In this document: positions 29,362-37,335 of the stretch, one piece after another | How the letters are laid out: every line of letters starts with the position of its first letter | Numbering within the stretch: the first letter of the stretch is position 1 | Source of the DNA: Hyphomicrobiales bacterium | GTDB lineage: Bacteria > Pseudomonadota > Alphaproteobacteria > Rhizobiales > Rhizobiaceae | NCBI GenBank assembly: GCA_900473805.1 | Contig: UCMS01000006.1 | Coordinates: 295,736-359,735 of the forward strand | Length of the DNA: 64,000 bases | Reading direction: 5' to 3' | The notes under the pieces: model-generated | Database searches by the model: none | What the model saw: the letters and a program-made list of their open reading frames with translations, nothing else | Told to the model about the DNA's origin: nothing | Made by a program: the position numbers and the translations under genes

Positions 29362-29398
29362 CGAAAAAGCCGCCTCAGGAGTGTTTCCGGGCGGCTTT
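29362..29398 (-). terminator. trp attenuator terminator
   Basis: Read on the minus strand, a 9-bp stem AAAGCCGCC/GGCGGCTTT with a 15-base loop is followed by TTTTTC. It stands between trpL and trpE(G), 50 bases before the trpE start, as expected for the attenuator. Ribosome stalling on the leader Trp codons would favour an alternative stem and read-through. Confidence 0.9.
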
Positions 29399-29437
29399 GG
29401 GGTCAATCGTCTGAAGACATGACTGGTCAAGGCCGCG

Positions 29438-29482
29438 TCAGCGTGCCCACCACCAAGCAATGTTCTTCGAAACGATCTTCAT
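29438..29482 (-). CDS. trpL: trp leader peptide
   Basis: A 14-residue leader peptide, MKIVSKNIAWWWAR, with three consecutive Trp codons near the end, directly upstream of the attenuator and trpE(G). The Sinorhizobium leader has the same WWWAR ending. No ribosome site lies ahead of the ATG; instead a promoter is positioned so that transcription can begin at or next to the A of the ATG, so the message is probably leaderless, as known for rhizobial trpL. In Sinorhizobium the released leader RNA also acts as a trans-acting sRNA (rnTrpL), which could hold here. Confidence 0.92.
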   Translation of the reverse strand: MKIVSKNIAWWWAR

Positions 29483-29490
29483 GGCGAAAT

Positions 29491-29518
29491 GCATAGCGTG
29501 AGGCCCGCGCCTTAGCAA
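29491..29518 (-). promoter_or_regulatory. trp promoter (-35 TTGCTA, -10 CTATGC)
   Basis: On the minus strand TTGCTA (29513-29518) and CTATGC (29491-29496) are spaced by 16 bases. The -10 ends 8 bases before the trpL ATG, so the start site falls at the ATG. Position fits a leaderless trpL message. Confidence 0.7.
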
Positions 29519-29600
29519 GGGCGTTTTGCCATGCTCGAATGGTGAACTTTTCGGCGGCTCGCGCCTTTTCGACCCGGGGACTGGGGAACAGGAAGACGAG

Positions 29601-30554
29601 ATGACGAAGACGATATCGAAGGTCATGGCCCTCCTCCTGCTGGTCTGGCCGACCCTGACCGGCCTGCAGCTGCCCACCCGCGGCCCCCTGCCCGACATGC
29701 GGCCGGAGAGCGCGCCCCCCGTGATGGAAAGCCAGGCGGAGGACCAAGCCGAAAAGCCGCAGGCTGTCCCGACCCCGCAGCAAAAGCCGGCGCCGCCAAC
29801 GGAAGACGAGGCGAAACCCGATCAGGAGGAGCCAAAGCCCGAGGAGGCGCCGGAGGAGGATGGCCCATCCAAACGCGACGAACCCGCTGGCAATCAGGAC
29901 GGCTCGAAGACGCGCGGGAGCCCGAAGGCCGATGATCCCGCGAAGGACGAGGCAGACCAGCAACCGCCTTCCGACCCACCGCCGCAGCAGGAAGATCCGA
30001 AAGCGCTGGCGGCTTGCCTCGCCGAACTGAAGGCGATCGGCGCCGCATTCGACCAAGAACCCGCGATCGATGACGAGACCGGTTGCGGCATTGCCGCGCC
30101 GATCACCCTCAGCAGGATCCTGCCGGATGTTGCGCTGGAGCCTGCGGCAACCATCCGCTGTGAAACCGCGCTGCAGCTTGCCCGCATGAGCCGCGACATG
30201 CTGAAACCGGCAGCAGACGCCGCCTTCCCCGACAAGCCGAAGCTCACCGCCATCCGCCAGGCATCCGGCTACATCTGCCGCAACCGCAACAGCGCCGAAA
30301 ACGGCAAGATTTCCGAACATGCCCATGGCAACGCAATCGATATCGCGGGCTTTCGTTTCGGGGATGCGGAGGAACCGGTGATGATCGCCAAGCAGGACGA
30401 CGGCTCCCCGCAGGCCGCCTTCCAGCGCGCCATCAACGCCATCGCCTGCCTCTACTTCACCACCGTGCTCTCGCCGGGCAGCGATGCGACGCATCAGGAT
30501 CACATGCATCTCGATGTGATTACGCGGAAAAGCGGGTTTCGGTATTGCCGGTAA
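29601..30554 (+). CDS. Extensin-like family protein
   Basis: 317 residues. A signal peptide or membrane anchor occupies residues 1-24. Residues about 28-135 form a Pro/Glu/Asp/Lys-rich low-complexity linker. The C-terminal extensin-like domain (about 135-317) contains CLAELKAIGAAF, CGIAAPITL, EHAHGNAIDIAGF (about 245-257) and a final HQDHMHLD. The domain carries conserved Cys and His residues resembling a metal-site D,D-peptidase fold (the VanY/MEPM-like HxxxxxxD...HxH pattern), so a role in the cell wall is plausible but unproven. The ATG at 29601 has GGAAGACGAG upstream. The trp promoter for the opposite gene overlaps its upstream region. Confidence 0.85.
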   Translation: MTKTISKVMALLLLVWPTLTGLQLPTRGPLPDMRPESAPPVMESQAEDQAEKPQAVPTPQQKPAPPTEDEAKPDQEEPKPEEAPEEDGPSKRDEPAGNQDGSKTRGSPKADDPAKDEADQQPPSDPPPQQEDPKALAACLAELKAIGAAFDQEPAIDDETGCGIAAPITLSRILPDVALEPAATIRCETALQLARMSRDMLKPAADAAFPDKPKLTAIRQASGYICRNRNSAENGKISEHAHGNAIDIAGFRFGDAEEPVMIAKQDDGSPQAAFQRAINAIACLYFTTVLSPGSDATHQDHMHLDVITRKSGFRYCR

Positions 30555-30555
30555 A

Positions 30556-30590
30556 CGCAAAACGGCGGCGCCCCAGAGGGGACGCCGCCG
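30556..30590 (-). terminator. Terminator of the TonB receptor gene
   Basis: On the minus strand a long stem (CGGCGGCG-T-CCCC against GGGG-CGCCGCCG with a single bulge) is followed by TTTTGCG, 25 bases after the receptor stop codon. The stem also faces the convergent extensin-like gene. Confidence 0.75.
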
Positions 30591-30614
30591 CAGGCGGTGG
30601 ACTATGCCGCTTGT

Positions 30615-32876
30615 TCAGAACGTCTTGGTGATCGAAATCTTGAAGTGCCGGCCGGGCTCCGAGTAGAAGGCCAGAGGCTGGTTGGTGTTGGAGTTCGACG
30701 GCGTGGCCGTGCTCAGATCCCGATAGGCGACGCCATCCCAGTACTGCTTGTCGAATATGTTGTAGATGCCGGCCTGGATGCGCAGGCCCTCCACCTGCTT
30801 CGGCTCCCACCAGGCCGTCAGGTTGGCAATACCGTAGCCGGGTGCGTTGAACACGTTCGCGCTGGACGATTCACGCATCGCGCTGCCGAAGATCCCCGTC
30901 AGATCCGCACCCCACTCCTCGGCACTGTAGCCGATGCCGGTGATCGCGCGGACCGGCACCACGGTGCGGACATACTCGTCCTCGTCCACATCCTTGGCGC
31001 TCGTATAGGTGAGCGAGCCGCTGACATGGAAGCCATTGGCGAACTGCTGCGAACCGCCGATCTCGACACCGGCGATCCGGACATGGCTGCGGTTGTAGTA
31101 TTCGGTATAGCTCGAATAGCTGCCGACCGGGCCGATATCACGGCTGTCGATGAAATTACGGTAGTCGTTGTAGAAACCCACCACGCGCAGTTTGCTGGCG
31201 CCGCTGTCGTAATTGGCGCCGAGTTCGAAGCCCGTGCCCGTCTCTTCCTTCAGGTTCGGATTGCCGGCGACGGCATACTGCACCGGCCCGCCCTGCCCCG
31301 TGTAGAGCAGGTAGAGTTCATCGACCGTTGGGGCGCGGTATGCCATCGAAACCTGACCGAACAGTTGCAGGTCTGGCGAGACGTCATAGCCGAGCAGGAG
31401 TTTGGGCGAGAAGCGATTGCCGCTGCGGGCGTCGGGCAATCCCGCGTAACCGGAATTGTCCTGATAGCCCGCCGTCTCCTGAGGATTATAGTCGAACCAG
31501 TCGAAGGAGAGACCCGGCGCGACGAAGAAGGCGGAATCGCGCAGGCGGATTTCGTCGTCCACCCGGACCGACAGGCGGCTGCCGGTGACGTCGGGCATGT
31601 CGGACTGGTCGGCATGCAGCGAGTTGCAGGCGGACCCGGCATAGGTGCCAGCGATGCAGCCATCCATGCCGTCGGTGAAGGACTGCGTCCAGAAATAGGA
31701 GTAGCTGCCGGCGATCGTCAGCTTGTGCGAGAGGTCGCCGGTGTCCAAGTCCTTGCCGAGCTTGCCGCTGATGCCGACGGACTGCTCTTCCAACGCGTTG
31801 TTGCGGTACCAGTAACCCGTGGGGTTGACGAGGCGCGTTCCTTCGTTGCCGGCTTCGCGCTGCACCTTCTGCCAGTAGAGTGTCGACTGGACGGTGTCGA
31901 AGAAGGCGTCGCCATTGGCGAATTCGTAGTCGAGAGACACGCGGTCACGGCGGCTGTCTTCGAAGCCGACGAGACCGTCATAGCCGCGCGACGACGTCGT
32001 GCCGCCGGCGATCGTCTGCAGATCGGTGTCGAGGTCGCGATCGTAGTGTTCGGCGGTGACGCCGATGCGATGGCCGCCTTCGAGATCCTGGCGCAGCTTG
32101 AAGAGCAGGTTTCGTTCGGTGAAGTCGGCGGGATTGGCTTCGTCGCGGGTATAGCCGATGCCGCCGGTTTCCCCCGTGCTTTCCGTTTCGTGACCCTTGG
32201 TATAGGACCCCTGCAGCAGGGCGCTCGTGTTTCCGGAGCGGCCGGCGACGGCAAGGCTGCCACCGAACGCGCGGTTCGAACTGTCATAGGTGGATTTGGC
32301 GACAGCGCCCCAGTTTCGGCCCTCGCCGATCAGGTCGTCCGGCTCCAACGTGCGCAGGACCACGGCACCGCCGAGCGCGCCCGAGCCAGCGCGGCTCGAA
32401 TCCGCTCCCTTGAGGATATCGACGGAGGACAGGGCGTTGAAGGAAAAGGTAGTCGCCCCACCATTGGCATTGGTGGTCGTCGACGGGCCACCGGCGCGGG
32501 CCGAGTTCGAAAGATAGGGAATGGGGATGCCGTCAACGAGCGTGGTGACCCGGTTGCCTTCCATGCCCCGGATCACGAAGCCTTTGTCCGTCGACGAGTA
32601 TTGAGCACCAGTGTCGATCTGCTTGAGATCTGAAACGGAATTCACCTCCTTCTGGCGCAACTGCTCAGCCGTGGTCTGCGTCGCCAATGGCGTATCCGCC
32701 ACCGACCCCGCCGGCACGCGTTTGCCCTTGACGACGATTGTCTGCAACTGTGTCTCGTCGCCATTGGCGGCCGGGGTCGTGGTTGTGGCGTCCTGGGCGT
32801 GTGCGGGAAGGATGGCCGAAACGGCGACGAGGGCGGTGCAGGCGAGCAGGAGGGGTCTGGCGGACCGGGAACCCAT
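30615..32876 (-). CDS. TonB-dependent receptor, haem/haemoglobin-transferrin type
   Basis: 753 residues. A signal peptide ends near HAQDAT. A TonB box-like QTIVVKG lies at about residues 45-51, the plug domain at about 60-190 (with VDGIPIPY and GSGALGGAVV), and a 22-strand barrel thereafter ending in the outer-membrane signature ISITKTF. The form is that of TIGR01785/TIGR01786 haem and haemoglobin receptors (HmuR/ShmR). The ATG at 32876 has AAAGGA 10 bases upstream. An iron-type operator lies just ahead. No TonB, ExbBD or haem ABC genes are next to it, so uptake must be completed by genes elsewhere. The HugZ-type protein at 53.2 kb could act on imported haem. Confidence 0.9.
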   Translation of the reverse strand: MGSRSARPLLLACTALVAVSAILPAHAQDATTTTPAANGDETQLQTIVVKGKRVPAGSVADTPLATQTTAEQLRQKEVNSVSDLKQIDTGAQYSSTDKGFVIRGMEGNRVTTLVDGIPIPYLSNSARAGGPSTTTNANGGATTFSFNALSSVDILKGADSSRAGSGALGGAVVLRTLEPDDLIGEGRNWGAVAKSTYDSSNRAFGGSLAVAGRSGNTSALLQGSYTKGHETESTGETGGIGYTRDEANPADFTERNLLFKLRQDLEGGHRIGVTAEHYDRDLDTDLQTIAGGTTSSRGYDGLVGFEDSRRDRVSLDYEFANGDAFFDTVQSTLYWQKVQREAGNEGTRLVNPTGYWYRNNALEEQSVGISGKLGKDLDTGDLSHKLTIAGSYSYFWTQSFTDGMDGCIAGTYAGSACNSLHADQSDMPDVTGSRLSVRVDDEIRLRDSAFFVAPGLSFDWFDYNPQETAGYQDNSGYAGLPDARSGNRFSPKLLLGYDVSPDLQLFGQVSMAYRAPTVDELYLLYTGQGGPVQYAVAGNPNLKEETGTGFELGANYDSGASKLRVVGFYNDYRNFIDSRDIGPVGSYSSYTEYYNRSHVRIAGVEIGGSQQFANGFHVSGSLTYTSAKDVDEDEYVRTVVPVRAITGIGYSAEEWGADLTGIFGSAMRESSSANVFNAPGYGIANLTAWWEPKQVEGLRIQAGIYNIFDKQYWDGVAYRDLSTATPSNSNTNQPLAFYSEPGRHFKISITKTF

Positions 32877-32997
32877 GCGAATGTCCTTTCGATGGCCAGA
32901 GGGGAGCGATCCCGCGCCCCAAAGGGGGAGCAGGCTGGCCGAATGTGTTTGCGTCAAATCCGGGGCGCGGCAGAAAACCTTCGCCTTAATCACGCCG

Positions 32998-33038
32998 TAT
33001 AAAACATGATTATCTGAGTCAACATATAAAACATGATT
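32998..33038. repeat. 14-bp direct repeat in the receptor promoter
   Basis: TATAAAACATGATT occurs exactly twice, at 32998-33011 and 33025-33038, 27 bases apart. On the minus strand a TTGACT -35 element (33017-33022) lies between the copies. The repeat is likely part of a regulator binding array for the TonB receptor gene. Confidence 0.7.
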
Positions 33039-33048
33039 CTTTTAATCA
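33034..33048. promoter_or_regulatory. Candidate iron-responsive operator (TGA-N9-TCA)
   Basis: TGATTCTTTTAATCA fits the TGA-N9-TCA iron-responsive operator of rhizobial RirA and is an imperfect palindrome (TGATT...AATCA). It lies immediately upstream of the -35 element TTGACT (minus strand) of the TonB receptor, the expected place for iron-dependent repression. Confidence 0.6.
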
Positions 33049-33123
33049 TGAATTGTGATCGCCGTCACCGTGGCTGAAATACCACAAAGTCCCGATGGGT
33101 TCAGAGGATCGGATGAGCCGGGG

Positions 33124-34797
33124 TCAGAAGAGCCCCTCGATGGCTCCGCCACCGTTCAGCCGGATCTTTTCCGACGAAGGCACGCGTGGCAGACCGGGCA
33201 TGGTCATGATTTCCCCGGTGATGGCGACGACAAAGCCGGCGCCGGCGGAAAGCCGCACCTCGCGCACATGCACCGTATGGCCTTCGGGTGCACCGCGGAG
33301 CGTCGGATCGGTCGAGAACGAATACTGCGTCTTGGCCATACAGACCGGCAGATGACCGTAGCCCTGGCGCTCCCACGCGCCGAGCTGGTCGCGTACCGCC
33401 TTGTCCGCCGTCACCTCACCGGCCCGGTAGATTTCGGTGGCAATCCGCTCGATCTTCGAGAAGAGCGGCAGCGTATCGGGATAGAGCGGCCGGAACTTTG
33501 AGGGAGTGTCCGCCATTTTGACGACGGCCTCTGCAAGCTCGGTGATCCCCGCCGAACCCTCGGCCCAGTGACGGCAGAGCACGGCCTCGGCCCCGAGCCC
33601 CCTCGCCACCGCCTTGACGGCGGCGATTTCCGCTTCGGTGTCAGTGGTGAAATGGTTGATCGCGACGACCGCCGGCACGCCGAACTTGGCGAGGTTTTCC
33701 AGATGCCGGGCGAGATTGACCGCGCCGCGCTCGACGGCGGCAACATCCTCGCGCCCCAGATCCTCCTTGGCAACGCCGCCATTCATCTTGAGCGCACGGA
33801 CCGTCGCCACGATGACCACGGCCGACGGGGTGAGGCCCGCCTTACGGCATTTGATGTCGAAGAACTTTTCCGCCCCGAGATCGGCGCCGAAGCCCGCCTC
33901 CGTCACCACGTAGTCACCGAGCTTCAGCGCCGTCTTCGTCGCCACGACCGAATTGCAGCCATGGGCGATGTTGGCGAAGGGACCGCCATGCACCAGCGCT
34001 GGATTGTTTTCGAGCGTCTGGACGAGGTTCGGCTGCAGCGCCTCTTTCAAAAGGACGGCCATCGCGCCATCGGCCCTCAGATCCCGCGCGAAAACCGGGC
34101 TCTTGTCGCGCCGGTAGCCGATGATGATCGCGCCGAGTCGGCGTTCCAGGTCTTCGAGATCGGTGGCAAGGCAGAGGATTGCCATGACCTCCGAGGCAAC
34201 GGTGATGTCAAAGCCCGCCTCGAGCGGGAAACCATTCGAGGCGCCACCGAGCGAGGTCACGATCTGGCGCAGCGCCCGGTCGTTCATGTCCATCACCCGC
34301 CGCCAGGTAATCCGGCGCGTGTCGATCCCGAGTTCGTTGCCCCAGTAGATGTGATTGTCGATCAGCGCCGAGAGCAGATTGTGGGCAGACGTGATCGCAT
34401 GGAAATCGCCGGTGAAATGGAGATTGATGTCCTCCATCGGCACGACCTGCGCATAACCGCCGCCGGCCGCCCCGCCCTTGACGCCGAAACAGGGACCAAG
34501 CGAGGGCTCGCGAATGCAGATGACAGCTTTCTTCCCGATGCGGTTGAGGCCATCGCCCAGACCGACGGTCGTCGTCGTCTTGCCCTCGCCCGCCGGTGTC
34601 GGATTGATCGCCGTCACCAGGATCAGCTTGCCATCCGGACGGTCGGCGAGCCCCTTGATAAACGAGGCCGCGATTTTCGCCTTGTCATGGCCGTAAGGGA
34701 TCAGGCTTTCCGAGGGAATGCCGAGCTTGCATCCGATCTCCTGAATGGGGCGCTTGGACGCGGCACGTGCGATATCGATATCCGATGGTACGGTCAT
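33124..34797 (-). CDS. fhs: Formate-tetrahydrofolate ligase
   Basis: 557 residues, the normal length. It makes 10-formyl-THF from formate, THF and ATP in one-carbon metabolism. The P-loop is [16 protein letters not shown] (about 66-81), and [39 protein letters not shown] (about 95-133, used in parts) is the family signature. The ATG at 34797 is chosen because the conserved N-terminus (SDIDIARAA) begins there. It ends 250 bases from the TonB receptor gene, which also runs on the minus strand. Confidence 0.96.
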   Translation of the reverse strand: MTVPSDIDIARAASKRPIQEIGCKLGIPSESLIPYGHDKAKIAASFIKGLADRPDGKLILVTAINPTPAGEGKTTTTVGLGDGLNRIGKKAVICIREPSLGPCFGVKGGAAGGGYAQVVPMEDINLHFTGDFHAITSAHNLLSALIDNHIYWGNELGIDTRRITWRRVMDMNDRALRQIVTSLGGASNGFPLEAGFDITVASEVMAILCLATDLEDLERRLGAIIIGYRRDKSPVFARDLRADGAMAVLLKEALQPNLVQTLENNPALVHGGPFANIAHGCNSVVATKTALKLGDYVVTEAGFGADLGAEKFFDIKCRKAGLTPSAVVIVATVRALKMNGGVAKEDLGREDVAAVERGAVNLARHLENLAKFGVPAVVAINHFTTDTEAEIAAVKAVARGLGAEAVLCRHWAEGSAGITELAEAVVKMADTPSKFRPLYPDTLPLFSKIERIATEIYRAGEVTADKAVRDQLGAWERQGYGHLPVCMAKTQYSFSTDPTLRGAPEGHTVHVREVRLSAGAGFVVAITGEIMTMPGLPRVPSSEKIRLNGGGAIEGLF

Positions 34798-34965
34798 GCT
34801 GCCCCCTGCCCTGGTGTTGAAAAGGAAGATCCTCCCAGTCGCACCGCTTGGCAAGGGGCGTGTCGCTGAAGATATTGGTGTATTTTAAAACAAAACACGA
34901 AAAGGTTGCAACCGCAGCGTGACATGCGATGATCAGGCTTTGACAGACGACAAGGGGGCCTGAGC

Positions 34966-36522
34966 ATGAATCTCGTCATCTGCGCCGATGGAACCTGGAA
35001 TACGCCGGACATGATTGAAAACGGCGTCCCGGCGCCAACCAATGTCTTCAAATTCTACAACTGCGTCTCACGAACCGACAGCAGAGGGGACAAGCAGGAG
35101 CGCTACTATCATCAGGGCGTCGGCACGGAAGGTTCGTGGCTATGGCGTCGCATCCAAGGTGCCACGGGTGTCGGCCTGGGCAAAAACATCAAGAGTGGCT
35201 ATCGCTGGCTGGCCGCGACGTACAAACCGGGAGACAAGATCTTCCTGATTGGTTTCAGTCGAGGAGCTTACACCGTGCGGAGCTTGGGTGGCATGATCTC
35301 ACGATGTGGGCTTGCCGATCTCCCTTGGACAAACACGCCGAAACAAGCGTGGGCGGCGGTCGACCTTATCTACGAGGAATATCGCAAGAGTGACGACAGC
35401 AGAATTCTGGCGTCAGCAGACCTTCCTTTCCACAATGCCAAGGCAGGAGAACTTCCTGTAAAGAAAACCCCCATCCACTTCATTGGAGTGTGGGACACGG
35501 TGGGCTCGCTCGGGCTTCCAGACGATCTGGCCTTGTTTCCCCGGCTCACCCGTCTGATGCGGCAGAGTTTTCACGACACTGAAATAAGCGACATTGTGCG
35601 GCACGCGCGTCATGCCGTTGCGATCGATGAACGCAGGCAATCCTTTATACCGACGCTCTGGCAGCCAAACTCCAAGGTCGATATGAAACAACTCTGGTTC
35701 CCGGGGGTTCACGCGGATGTCGGCGGAGGATATGGCCGAAGCGGTCTGTCCGACGGAGCACTGCTTTGGATGATCCGGGAGGCAGAGCAGTTCGGCCTCC
35801 GCTTCGAGGCATCGATGGTCTCGCAGATCCGCCCAAGTCATCGGGACGTGCTGCACCAATCCGTCCAGGGCATTTTTACGCGGATGAAGACGCGACCTCG
35901 TGGAGCCCCACTGATTGACCACAAGGCGCGCTCAAACAACCTGCACCATTCAGCATACGGGCGCCAGAAAGGCGGAGCGCTCACCCAGGGAGAATATTGG
36001 CGGCAGCAGCCGGTTCCGGCACAGGTCCGAATATCCGCCAAGGATCCCTGGAACCAGACGGGCATCTATCTGGAAAAAGGCAAAACTTACAGCTTTTCGG
36101 CCAGTGGCGAATGGTTGGACGCTTCAATAAAGTGCGGCCCTGACGGCCCGACACGCGGAAAAATCCAATTTAGGAAAGTGGCATATTTCCTTGCTGGGGC
36201 TGCTGGTTTGCTACAAGCGGCACTCCGAGCAATGAGGCAGAATGAACGTGTCAGCGTTCGTTTTGCCAAGCGTGTTCCCCACGCCCCCTGGTTCGCACTC
36301 ATTGGTGTCGTGGCCAATGATTTCCCACCTCCACCACCGAAACCGAAATGGGACCAGGTGGTAAAGCCGCTACCGCACGAAACCTTCGTAATCGGAACCG
36401 GAACCACCTTTGCGCCGAATGAGAGCGGTTACCTCTTCTGCTTTGCCAACGATGCCTGGAATAAATACGACAACAATCGCGGCACGATCGGACTGACGGT
36501 GGAAGAGGTGCGGCCCGCCTGA
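34966..36522 (+). CDS. DUF2235 alpha/beta hydrolase fused to a LecA-like lectin domain
   Basis: 518 residues. Residues 1-330 are a DUF2235 (Tle1-like) hydrolase: ADGTWNTP at 7-14, nucleophile elbow GFSRGAY (Ser98), the VWDTVGSLG segment (175-183), catalytic Asp251 in HADVGGGY, and His327/328 in LHHSAYG. Residues about 355-518 align with PA-IL/LecA of Pseudomonas: SFSASGEW...CGPDGP against the LecA WASYGP...WGPQG region, and a C-terminal NDAWNKYDNNRG against NDVPGTYGNNSG. Three LecA calcium/galactose ligands (Asp, two Asn) are kept at the same spacing (D496, N503, N504); the Thr is Lys500. A proline-rich linker sits between. Tle1-type enzymes are often phospholipase effectors. No T6SS or partner gene is adjacent. 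The gene is more AT-rich than its surroundings, which suggests transfer. Confidence 0.85.
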   Translation: MNLVICADGTWNTPDMIENGVPAPTNVFKFYNCVSRTDSRGDKQERYYHQGVGTEGSWLWRRIQGATGVGLGKNIKSGYRWLAATYKPGDKIFLIGFSRGAYTVRSLGGMISRCGLADLPWTNTPKQAWAAVDLIYEEYRKSDDSRILASADLPFHNAKAGELPVKKTPIHFIGVWDTVGSLGLPDDLALFPRLTRLMRQSFHDTEISDIVRHARHAVAIDERRQSFIPTLWQPNSKVDMKQLWFPGVHADVGGGYGRSGLSDGALLWMIREAEQFGLRFEASMVSQIRPSHRDVLHQSVQGIFTRMKTRPRGAPLIDHKARSNNLHHSAYGRQKGGALTQGEYWRQQPVPAQVRISAKDPWNQTGIYLEKGKTYSFSASGEWLDASIKCGPDGPTRGKIQFRKVAYFLAGAAGLLQAALRAMRQNERVSVRFAKRVPHAPWFALIGVVANDFPPPPPKPKWDQVVKPLPHETFVIGTGTTFAPNESGYLFCFANDAWNKYDNNRGTIGLTVEEVRPA

Positions 36523-36637
36523 CCAGCCCCCGACGCCTGACAACGGCCCTGTCGACCACCCCGGCGGAACACCCCTTGTTCCGCTGGCCTCCCTCGTAGT
36601 ATCTGCCAGCCAGTGTCGAAGCCTTGAGGGACCCCCG

Positions 36638-37159
36638 ATGAAATCGCTGGAACTGCTGATCGAGAAAATCATCCTGTCGAGCCGCTGGATCCTCGTCGCC
36701 TTCTATCTCGGCCTGGTCGCAGCCCTCGGCGTCTACGCCGTTGCCTTCGGCTACAAGTTCATCAAGGTCGCCCAGAACGTTTTCGTCTATGAAGACTTCC
36801 AGATGATCCTGGCCATGCTCGGTCTCATCGACGCGGCGCTGGTGGCGAGCCTGATCGTCATGGTGATGATCTCCGGTTATGAAAACTTCGTCAGCCGTTT
36901 CGACGAAGCCGACGACCAGGTGTCGTTCCTGGGTAAGCTCGACGCCGGCAGCCTCAAGATCAAGGTCGCCTCCTCGATCGTCGCGATCTCCTCGATCCAC
37001 CTCTTGCAGGTCTTCCTCAACGCCAACCAGTACACCTCCGACAAGCTGATGTGGCTCACCCTCATTCACCTCGCCTTCGTCGTCTCGGCGGTGATGCTCG
37101 GTTATCTGGAGGTGATGATGAACGGCAAGAAGAAGGGTGGAGACGCGGACAAGATTTGA
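36638..37159 (+). CDS. YqhA-type inner-membrane protein (TIGR00645 family)
   Basis: 173 residues. Four hydrophobic segments (about 13-38, 49-75, 105-125 and 133-155) fit the TIGR00645/UPF0114 family, recognised by SRWILVAFYLGL and the stretch SGYENFVSRFDE. The family's function is not established. It has AGGGACCCCCG before the ATG, a weak site. It lies downstream of the DUF2235 gene by 115 bases but on the same strand, and the two need not be cotranscribed because base composition differs. Confidence 0.85.
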   Translation: MKSLELLIEKIILSSRWILVAFYLGLVAALGVYAVAFGYKFIKVAQNVFVYEDFQMILAMLGLIDAALVASLIVMVMISGYENFVSRFDEADDQVSFLGKLDAGSLKIKVASSIVAISSIHLLQVFLNANQYTSDKLMWLTLIHLAFVVSAVMLGYLEVMMNGKKKGGDADKI

Positions 37160-37335
37160 GGGGACCGCCCTCCCCTTGAGGGGGAGGGTCGGAGCGCGGC
37201 TCCGGGATGGGGTGATGGCTGGGACGCCAGCCCAGGGACGCCAGCCCCGGGTCGCACGCCTCGCACTCGTGAAGGCTCACCCGCACCCGCCGCTTTGCGG
37301 CGACCTCCCCCCTCAAGGGGGAGGTGAAATATCTC
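37160..37335. repeat. Intergenic palindromic element, 176 bases
   Basis: Inverted-repeat hairpins CCTCCCCTTGAGGGGGAGG (about 37169-37187) and CCTCCCCCCTCAAGGGGGAGG (about 37303-37323) flank a middle with a direct repeat (GGGACGCCAGCCC twice). It contains no gene. It belongs to the same dispersed GC-rich repeat class as those at 0.3-0.7 and 5.95 kb. Confidence 0.6.

Noticed and set aside
29427-30560. Long minus-strand frame opposite the extensin-like gene
   Set aside because: Its translation is Arg/Leu-rich without a family; the plus strand has a signal peptide and extensin-like motifs. Its end overlaps trpL in another frame.
30597-32633. Long plus-strand frame opposite the TonB receptor
   Set aside because: It is a codon-bias shadow; the receptor on the other strand has signal peptide, plug and barrel signatures.
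34966-36522. Type VI secretion system effector island
   Set aside because: DUF2235 proteins can be T6SS effectors, but no VgrG, PAAR, Hcp or immunity-type gene lies nearby.
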